From the NCBI RefSeq assembly GCF_002776525.5, contig NC_045449.1:1069693-1133692 (forward strand): DNA of 64,000 nt, written 5' to 3'. Made by a program: the position numbers and the translations under genes. The notes under the pieces are model-generated. The model searched no databases. It was not told where the DNA came from and was given only the letters and a program-made list of their open reading frames with translations. Below are positions 20,201-29,200 of the stretch, one piece after another. This DNA comes from Piliocolobus tephrosceles. Taxonomy: Eukaryota; Chordata; Mammalia; Primates; Cercopithecidae. Each line of letters starts with the position of its first letter. Position 1 is the first letter of the stretch.

Positions 20201-23200
20201 TAACTCGGCCAGGTGCAGTGGTTCACGCCTGTAATCCCAGCACTCTGGGAGGCTGAGGCGGGTGGATCACGAGGTCAGGAGATCGAGACCATCCTGGCTA
20301 ACACAGTGAAACCCCATCTCTACTAAAAAATACAAAAAATTACCCGGGCGTGGCGGCGGGCGCCTGTAGTCCCAGCTACTCAGGAGGCTGAGGCAGGAGA
20401 ATGGTGTGAGCCCGGGAGGCGGAGCTTGCAGTGAGCTGAGATCGCGCCAGTGCACTCCAGCCTGGGCGACAGAACAAGACTCTGTCTCAAAAAAAAAAAA
20501 AAAAAAAAGAGATATAACTCACATACCATACGATGCACCCATCTAAAGTATATTCATAGACAGGTGCAACCACAGCCACAGTCAATTTGGAACATTTGCC
20601 TCATATCCAAAAGAAACCCTGTACCCTGGCCAGGCGTGGTGGCTCATGCCTGTAATCCCAGCACTTTGGGAGGCCAAGGCGGGTGGATCACCTGAGATCA
20701 GGAGTTCAAGACTAGCCTGGCCAGTATGGTGTTTTGAGACAGAGTCTTGCTCTGTTGCCCAGGCTGGAGCACATGGTGTGATCTCAGCTCACTGCAATCT
20801 TCGCCTCCCAGGCTCCAGCGATCCTCCTGCCTCAGCCTCCCAAGTAGCTGGAGCTACAGACACACGCCACCACACCTGGCTAATTTTTGTATTTTTTGTA
20901 CAGATGGGGTTTCGCCATGTTTCCCAGGCTGGTCTTGAACTCCTGACCTCAAGCACTCTGCCCACCTCGGCTTCCCACAGTGCTGAGATTACAGGCATGC
21001 GCCACTGCTCCTGGCCCAGGGCCCTCGTTGATCTGGCGTTTTCCCCCTCCCCAGTTGCTTCTTGTACCACGTCCACATCATGGTCTGTGCTCTGCCCCCA
21101 TCTCTTCGTCTGTGAAATGGACTAATCACAATACCTGCCTCGTGGGAGTGTTAGGAAGGTGATACAGCTTGGCTGTGTCCCCATCCAAATCTCATCCTGC
21201 ATTGAAGTTCCCATAATCCCCTCATGTCCTGAGAGGGACCCAGTGGAGGTCACTGAATCCTGGGGCAGTTACCTCCATGTGCTGCTCTCGCGATAGTGAA
21301 CGAGTTCTCATGAGCTCTGGTGGATTTTTTTTTTTTTTTTTCTGAGACAGAGTTCCGCTCTTGTTGCCCAGGCTGGAGTGCAGTGGCACGGTCTTGGCTC
21401 ACTACAACCTCCGCCTCCCGGGTTCAAGCGATTTTCCTGCCTCAGCCTCCCAAGTTGCAGGTGCCACCACACCCGGCTTATTTTTTGTATTTTTAGTAGA
21501 GATGGGGTTTCACCATATTAGTCAGTCTGGTCTCGAACTCCTGACCTCAGGTGATCCACCCACCTCAGCCATGCAATGGTGCAATCTCAGCTCACTGCAA
21601 CCTCCGCCTCCCGAGTTCAAGTAATTCTCCTGCTTCAGTTTCCTGAGTAGCTGGGATTACAGGCACCTGCTACCACGCCCGGCTAATTTTTGTATTTTGA
21701 GTGGAGACAGGGTTTTGCCATGTGGGCCAGGCTGGTCTTGAACTCCCGATTTCAGGTGATCCACCCACCTCAGCCTTCTAAAGTGCTGGGCTTACAGGCG
21801 TGAGCCACTGCACCAGCCAATGTGATGTTTTTTTTGTTTGTTTGTTTGAGACGGAGTCTCACTCTGTCGCCCAGGCTGGAGTGCAGTGGCCGGATCTCAG
21901 CTCACTGCAAGCTCCGCCTCCCGGGTTTACACCATTCTCCTGCCTTGGCCTCCAGAGTAGCTGGAACTACAGGCGCCGCCACCTCGCCCGGCTAGTTTTT
22001 TGTATTTTTTAGTAGAGACGGGGTTTCACCATGTTAGCCAGGATGGTCTCGATCTCCTGACCTCGTGATCCGCCCGTCTTAGCCTCCCAAAGTGCTGGGA
22101 TTACAGGCTTGAGCCACCGTGCCCGGCCAACGTGATGGTTTTATAAGGGGCTTTCCCCTTTTGTTCAACACTTTTCCTTCCTGCCACCATGTGAAGAAGG
22201 ACATGTTTACCACCCCTTCCACCATGATTGTAAGTTTCCTGAGCCTCTCCACCCATGCTGAATTGTGAGTCAGTTAAACCTCTTCCTTTATGAATTACTC
22301 AGTCTAGGGTATATCTTTATTAGTAACATGAGAACCTACTAATACAGAGGACGAATTGCTCTAATGGGTGGCAGCATTTAGCATCGTTCCCAGGACGAGA
22401 TATACGTTCGAAGAGTGCCAGGGTTTTTTATTCCTCTGGCAGAGCTGGAGGAATCTTGGTGGGCTTCACAGAGGAGGTGGCCTTGGAGCCACCCCTTAAA
22501 GGATGGAGGGATTTGGACATGTGGCGTTTTGGAGAAGCAGGAGAAATAGCCAGAATAAAGCCCTGTGGAGGTCGGTGCTCGAACCTCGAGCAACTCAGAT
22601 CGGCTGGGCCCAGTGGTTGTGGAAGAAAATAGTGGAGGACAAAACAGGAAATGTAGGCTAGGCGCAGTGGCTCATGCCTGTAATCCCAGCACTTTGGAAG
22701 GCTGGGATCACCAAGGTCGGGAGTTCAAGACCAGCCTGACCAACATGGTGAAACCCCGTTGCTACTAAAAATGCAAAATTAGCTGGGCATAGTGGATGCT
22801 ATAATCCCAGCTACTTGGAAGGCTGAGGCAGGAGAAATGCTTGAACCTAGGAGGCGGAGGTCACGGTGAACCGAGATCTCGCCATTGCACTGCAGCCTGG
22901 GCAACAAGAGCAAAACTCCATCTCAAACAAACACACACCCACACAGGAAATGTAAAGCTGGCCTGCATTTGGACTTTGTTCTGTGGAAGACCCTGAGCAG
23001 CTGGGCTGGGATTGCCTCAGCCACCATCATCTCACTGAACCTTCACAACAGTTCCCGACTCATCCCCCTGTGATCCCCACGCTGCAGCCAGAAAGGTGTT
23101 TTGGAACTCTGTATCCAGTCCTATCATTCCAGACTCACATCCTACAGTGGCCCCTGCTGCTCATGGTATAAGGACCATTCTCCTCCTGGTGCTGCTCGAG

Positions 23201-26200
23201 CCCTGCCTGGCCTGGCCCTGCCTGCCTCTGCAGCCTCGCCCTCCTCCCTCCATCAGCCCCAGCCACGCTGACCTCCGTCCAGTCCCTCCTACCTCCTCAG
23301 TCGCGACTGTTTTTTGAACATCTACACATTTGCCGTGCAGCACCTTCGCACATGGCTGCTCTCTCTGCCTGGGATACGCCTTCTTCCTTTGGAAACAATC
23401 GAATTCCTGCTCATCCTTCTCCACATCTCAGCTGAAACGTCCTTCCTCCGGGAAGTCTTGCCCGATTCTCCCCTTTCACGAGCTCTCCTGGTACCACGTG
23501 CCTCTCCTTTGTCATGCTACCCACAGTTGCATTTTTACCTTTGTGTGATCACAAACGCAGCCAGTGGGCTGACAGTTCTGTGACAACAGGAACCGGATAC
23601 TTCTCCATGCCGCTGCGTCCCAAGGCCTCGCAGAGTGCCTGATACAAATACAGATAGTGTGAATCGGTGCATGGGGAAAGGGTGAGGAAGAATAGAGACT
23701 GCTGCCGGGCGCGGTGGCTCAAGCCTGTAATCCCAGCACTTTGGGAGGCCGAGACAGGCGGATCACGAGGTCAGGAGATCGAGACCATCCTGGCTAACCT
23801 GGTGAAACCCCGTCTCTACTAAAAAAAAAAAAAAAATACAAAAAACTAGCTGGGCGTGATGGTGGGCGCCTGTAGTCCCAGCTACTTGGGAGGCTGAGGC
23901 AGGAGAATGGCGTGAACCCGGGAGGCGGAGCTTGCAGTGAGCCGAGATCCGGCCACTGCACTCCAGCCTGGGTGACAGAGCGAGACTCTGTCTCAAAAAA
24001 AAAAGAAAGAAAGAACAGAGACTGGTGCTGGGGGGATCTTTGAGACTAAAGAGGCCGGGTGCAGTGGCTTGCACCTGTAATCCCAGCACTTTAGGAGGCC
24101 GAGGACGGATCACCTGAGGTCAGGAGTTCGAGACCAGCCTGGCCAAAATGGTGAAACCCCGCCTCTACTAAAAATACAAAAATTAGCCAGGCGTGGTGGT
24201 GGGCGGCTGAAGTCTCAGCTACTCGGGAGGCTGAGGCAGGAGAATGGCATGACCCTGGGAGGTGGAGCTTGTGGTGAGCCAAGATCGCGCCACTGCACTC
24301 CAAGCTAGGTGACAGAGCAAGACACTGTCTCAAAAAAGAAATAAAAAAGGAAAGAAGCATAGCAAGCTGCTCAACAGGCTGGGCACGGTGGCTCACGCCT
24401 GTAATCCCAGCACTTTGGGAGGCCGAGGTGGGCAGATCACAAGGTCAGGAGATTGAGACCATCCTGGCTAACACAGTGAAACCCCGTCTCTACTAAAAAT
24501 AACAAAAAATTGGCCGGGCGCGGTGGCTCAAGCCTGTAATCCCAGCACTTTGGGAGGCCGAGACGGGCGGATCACGAGGTCAGGAGATCGAGACTATCCT
24601 GGCTAACACGGTGAAACCCCGTCTCTACTAAAAAATACAAAAAACTAGCTGGGCGAGGTGGCGGGCGCCTGTAGTCCCAGCTACTCGGGAGGCTGAGGCA
24701 GGAGAATGGCGTAAACCCGTGAGGCGGAGCTTGCAGTGAGCTGAGATCCGGCCACTGCACTCCAGCCTGGGCAACAGAGCAAGACTCCGTCTCAAAAAAA
24801 AAAAAAAAAAANNNNNNNNNNNNNNNNNNNNNNNNNNNNNNNNNNNNNNNNNNNNNNNNNNNNNNNNNNNNNNNNNNNNNNNNNNNNNNNNNNNNNNNNN
24901 NNNNNNNNNNNAGCCAGGCGTGTTGGCAGGCGGCTATAGTCCCAGCTACTCGGGAGGCTGAGGCAGGAGGATGGCGTGAACCTGGGAGGTGGAGCTTGCA
25001 GTGAGCCAAGATTGCACCACCGCATTTCAGCCTGGGCAACAGAGTGAGACTCCGTCTCAAAAAAAAAAAAAAAAAAAAAAAAAAGCTGCTCAACTGTCAC
25101 AGACAGGTTTATTTCAGAGAGTAAAACCTGAGAGGGGCTTCTGGCCAATTTTGGTCAGGACTGTTCTCTCTTACAGACTAAGGATATTTAAGGGTTTTGG
25201 AAGCGGGGGGCTTATCACAAGTTTGGTATGTTTCTACTTGAGGAAAAGTTGAACACGGGCTGGAACATCTCTGGTCGGAGGGGAGGTATCTCAGGGTTGG
25301 CATGTTTCTGATTGGAGAGGGGTTCATCTCGGGGTTGGCAAGTTTCTGGTTATGCTGACATTAACCATTAGGCTGATGTTTTGTGGCTGGATTTAGGCAG
25401 TTTTTTTAATCAAGGGAAACTTAGAGTTTATTCAAGATAGTGATGCTCCTGCTTTATCACAGAGGGCAGAGGAGCCGTCACAGAGAGGGAGGAGCTCAGG
25501 CCTGGGCAAGGAGGAGGAGAGACACAAGGCACAGGTTGAGTTTGGTGATGTCGCAGGTTGAGTGTGATGATATCACACTGTGCCGGACGGATCTTGGAAT
25601 GAAGTGCGGGGCTGGGTGGAGGTTGGTTAGAATTCTGAGCAGTGAAGAAAAAGGACCCCAGGAAGCCACCAGCAAAGAGAGCAGAGAGGGAGGAAGGGGC
25701 AGGGCTCTGAGGCTCAGTTTCTTCCTCAGGGAGGTGCGGCTGCATTGCCAAACCCCCTGGGTGACCGAGGCTAAATGAGGTAAACTAGGTACAGAATTTA
25801 GCAAGCTGCCTGGCACGAAGAAAACTCATCATCATACTTAACCACATTTCCACGTTGAACTCAGGAGCCTCAAATAATCCAAAAATAAAATAACCAAGGG
25901 ACTTTCTCCAGGCTCTGAAAATAGCCATAATCAGAAAATAAAATAACCAAGAGACTTCCCTGAGGCCCTGAAACCAGCCACACCATCAGAGAACTCCTGC
26001 ATGTGCCTGTTCTAGGGAGGCGGGGACACAGGACCCTTAGAGACGCTTGGCCCCACCTCCTACCAAGTCACCCCAGGACCCTCCTAGGACCTCTGTCCTC
26101 ACCCTCATCCGTTTTCACTAGGTTCAGGAGGAACAGAGCTCACTGAGAAGGAGTGACACATACAACGGGACCCCCGGGAACCCACATGTGGTCCCAACCA

Positions 26201-29200
26201 GTCCTGGTCTCCCCAGGCAACAAGGCGTTTCATGCTTTTGTGTGATCAGGGAAGTGGGCTCGACTGAACAAGGATGTGATTCTTGGGTGGGAAATGGAGG
26301 CTGTGAAGACAGTTTTTTTTTTTTGAGACGGAGTCTCACTCTATCACCCAGGGTGGAGGGCAGTGGCACGATCTCGGCTCACTGCAATCTCTGCCTCCCA
26401 GGTTCATGCCATTCCCCTGCCTCGGCCTCCCGAGTAGCTGGGACTACAGGCGTGCACCACCACGCCCGGCTAATTGTTGTATTTTTAGTAGATACGGGGT
26501 TTCACCATGTTGGCCAGGATGGTCTTGAACTCCTGACCTCGTGATCCACCCGCCTCGGCCTCTCCAAGTGCTGGGATTACAGGCGTGAGTCGCTGCGCCC
26601 GGCCGACAATGTCTCTTTTTATGGCGGTGGGGGTGGAGAGGCCGGTGTGTCAGGCTGTAGGAAGAGCCCAGGGGCTGTCTTTGATCCCAGTACCTCTGCA
26701 GAAGTGAGCCCTGCGCTGGAGTCCGGGGGTCCTGGCCTGTCTGTTCTTACCAGTTGGCCTGGACCTGGTCCACTTTCTCAGGCCCTCAGTCTCTAGCCTA
26801 CCACCTGCCACCACCGCCCCCTCCACCACCACCCTGAGAAGTGCCAGGCTTTTCTGGGTTCTGCTCCCAGCTGTCCCCAGCCAGTAAGGGATAGGCGTGG
26901 TTAGGGGTCAGCACGAGAGGCCCGGGCCACTTCTCCATGGGGACCCCTCTTCCTCTCCCCTAGAGTGGGCTGTCATGGGGACAGGATGGAGGCCCAAGCT
27001 CAGGACCGCCCCAGGGCTGCCTGCTGAGGCCCATGAAGCTGACAGCCTTCCCGGTTCCCGGGGTCTCTTCACGCTCTCTCCACAGTCTCGAAGTAGCATG
27101 CAACAGGGCAACGTGGACGGCGCCCGGAGGCTGGGCCGCCTGGCTCGGCTGCTCAGCATTGCCCTCATCCTCATGGGCATTGTCATCATCACGGTGGCCG
27201 TGACCGTCAACTTCACAGGTGACACCCAGCTCCTTGGAGAGGAGGGAACCAGCTTGCCTGGTGGGAGGACTGCTCAAGGGTGTACCCAGCCTCAGGGGCA
27301 GAGGTGCTGGGTTGGGGGAAGGAGAAGGGCCGGTGGGGGCCCCGGCCTTATCCTCCCACTCCAGAAAAGGGACCCAGTTTCCAGCAGGGACCGGCTGAGT
27401 GGGGATGGGCTGGCAGACTTGTCTGATGCCCGGAGAGTGAATCGATGGCAAGGGTGTGGAAAGTGCACGGCCTCAGAGTCAGCGGCCAGGAGCTCCAGCC
27501 TCAGCTCTGATGGGCCTGGGACCGGGCCGGTTCCTGACTAGCTAAGCCTCAGTGTTTGCTGGTATCAAGGAAAGAGCCTTCAGCACAGAGGCTTTTGTAA
27601 GCATCACCCAAGATAACGGATGTGACTGTGCTTTGTAAACACTAAAATCCCTGCACAGCCAGCCGGGGAACCTCAGAAGCAAGCAGTGTATATGGTGGAA
27701 TTCAAAAAGTACGTGACCCTTCTGTGGGCACCCATCAGTGGCCCAAAGAAGTCATCCAAGCAGGGGAAATTTTTTTATTATTTTGTATTAATTTTTTTTT
27801 TTTTTTTTGAGACGGAGTCTCGCTCTGTCGCCCAGGCTGGAGTGCAGTGGCCAGATCTCAGCTCACTGCAAGCTCCGCCTCCCGGGTTTATGCCATTCTC
27901 CTGCCTCAGCCTCCTGAGTAGCTGGGACTACAGTCACCCGCCACCACACCCGGCTAGTGTTTTGTATTTTTTTTTTAGTAGAGACGGGATTTCAGCAGGT
28001 TAGCCAGGATGGTCTCGATCTCCTGACCTCATGATCCGCCCTCATCGGCCTCCCAAAGTGCTAGGATTACAGGCTTGAGCCACTACGCCCGGCCCTAATT
28101 TTATTTTTGAAACGGAGTTTCACTCTTGTTGCCCAGGCTGGAGTGCAATGACGCGATCACAGCTCACTGCAACCTCTGCCTCCCGGGTTCAAGTGACTCT
28201 CCCACCTCAGCCTCCCAAGTAGCTGGGATTACAGGGATGCGCCACCATGCCCAGCTAATTTTGTAGTTTTAGTAGAGATGGGGTTTCTCCATGTTGGTCA
28301 GGCTGGTCTGGAACTCCCAACCTCAGGTGATCCGCCCACCTTGGCCTCCCAAAGTGCTGGGATTACAGGCACCTACCACCATGCCCAACTAATTTTTGTA
28401 TTTTTAGTAGAGACAGGGTTTCACCATGTTGGCCAGGCTGGTCTCGAACTTCTGACCTCAGGTGATCCGCCCACCTCAGACTCCTAAAGTGCTGGGATGA
28501 CAGGCGTGAATCACTGCGCCCGGCCCAGGGGAACCGTTTTCAAAGGTGACTCTCAGCTGTTCAAGAAACCCATGCAGCTTAGCGAGGTGACTTTGGGGGA
28601 TCATCCAGGTCCGAACTGCCCATTTTCTTCCTTTCATACACAAACATTAGAAAGTCCCCAAGGATCTCTGCCTATTTCAGTGAACGCTAAGCTTTTCCCC
28701 TGAAGACCTCGCTGCTCAAACTGTGCTCCCTGGACCTGCGACGGGATTATGGCAGAATGTGTCAATGCAGAACCCCAGGCCCCCTCCCCGATAACCGGAT
28801 TGGAAGCTGGACTTTAATAAGACTCCCAGCCTAACCGTCCATGTTGGGAGGCACTGGTCTAGAGTGTGGGGTGCTCAGCTTGAGGTTGGGGCCGAAAGCC
28901 TGGTTCAGCTGTGGGGCTGCAAGCAACCCTGGCCACTTAGGAGAGGGAAGCATTTGGGTTTGGAATCAGCGTGCCTGGCTTCAAAATCCAGGTCCTAGGC
29001 CGGGCGCGGTGGCTCAAGCCTGTAATCCCAGCACTTTGGGAGGCCGAGACGGGCAGATCACAAGGTCAGGAGATTGAGACCATCCTGACTAACACGGTGA
29101 AACCCCCGTCTCTACTTAAAAATACAAAAAACTAGCCGGGCGAGGTGGCGGGCGCCTGTAGTCCCAGCTACTCGGGAGGCTGAGGCAGGAGAATGGTGTA

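Larger units (their letters stand above)
21160..22346 (+). mobile_element. Solo LTR of MaLR (MST/THE1 type), interrupted by Alus
   Basis: The 5' part (21160-21324: TGATACAGCTTGGCTGTGTC, CCCATCCAAATCTCATCCTG, GTGGAGGTCACTGAATCC) and 3' part (22129-22346: GATGGTTTTATAAGGGG, ATTACTCAGTCTAGGGTAT, CTACTAATACAG) match an MST/THE1 LTR. No internal retroviral sequence is present. It is an old, non-coding relic. Confidence 0.85.
24377..25084 (+). mobile_element. Alu split by a younger Alu and a gap
   Basis: The left part is at 24377-24511 and the right part at 24912-25084, with an A tail of more than 20. The flanking TSD AAGCTGCTCAAC (24364-24375 and 25083-25094) shows that both parts are one insertion. 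Confidence 0.9.
25085..26312. other. Mostly unassigned intron 1 DNA with local duplications
   Basis: No recognised repeat family and no exon. It contains an imperfect 40-base duplication (about 25270-25352) and a 54-base tandem duplication (25882-25989). The repeated GGTTGGCAaGTTTCTGgTT wording may belong to an LTR I cannot name. Confidence 0.45.
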
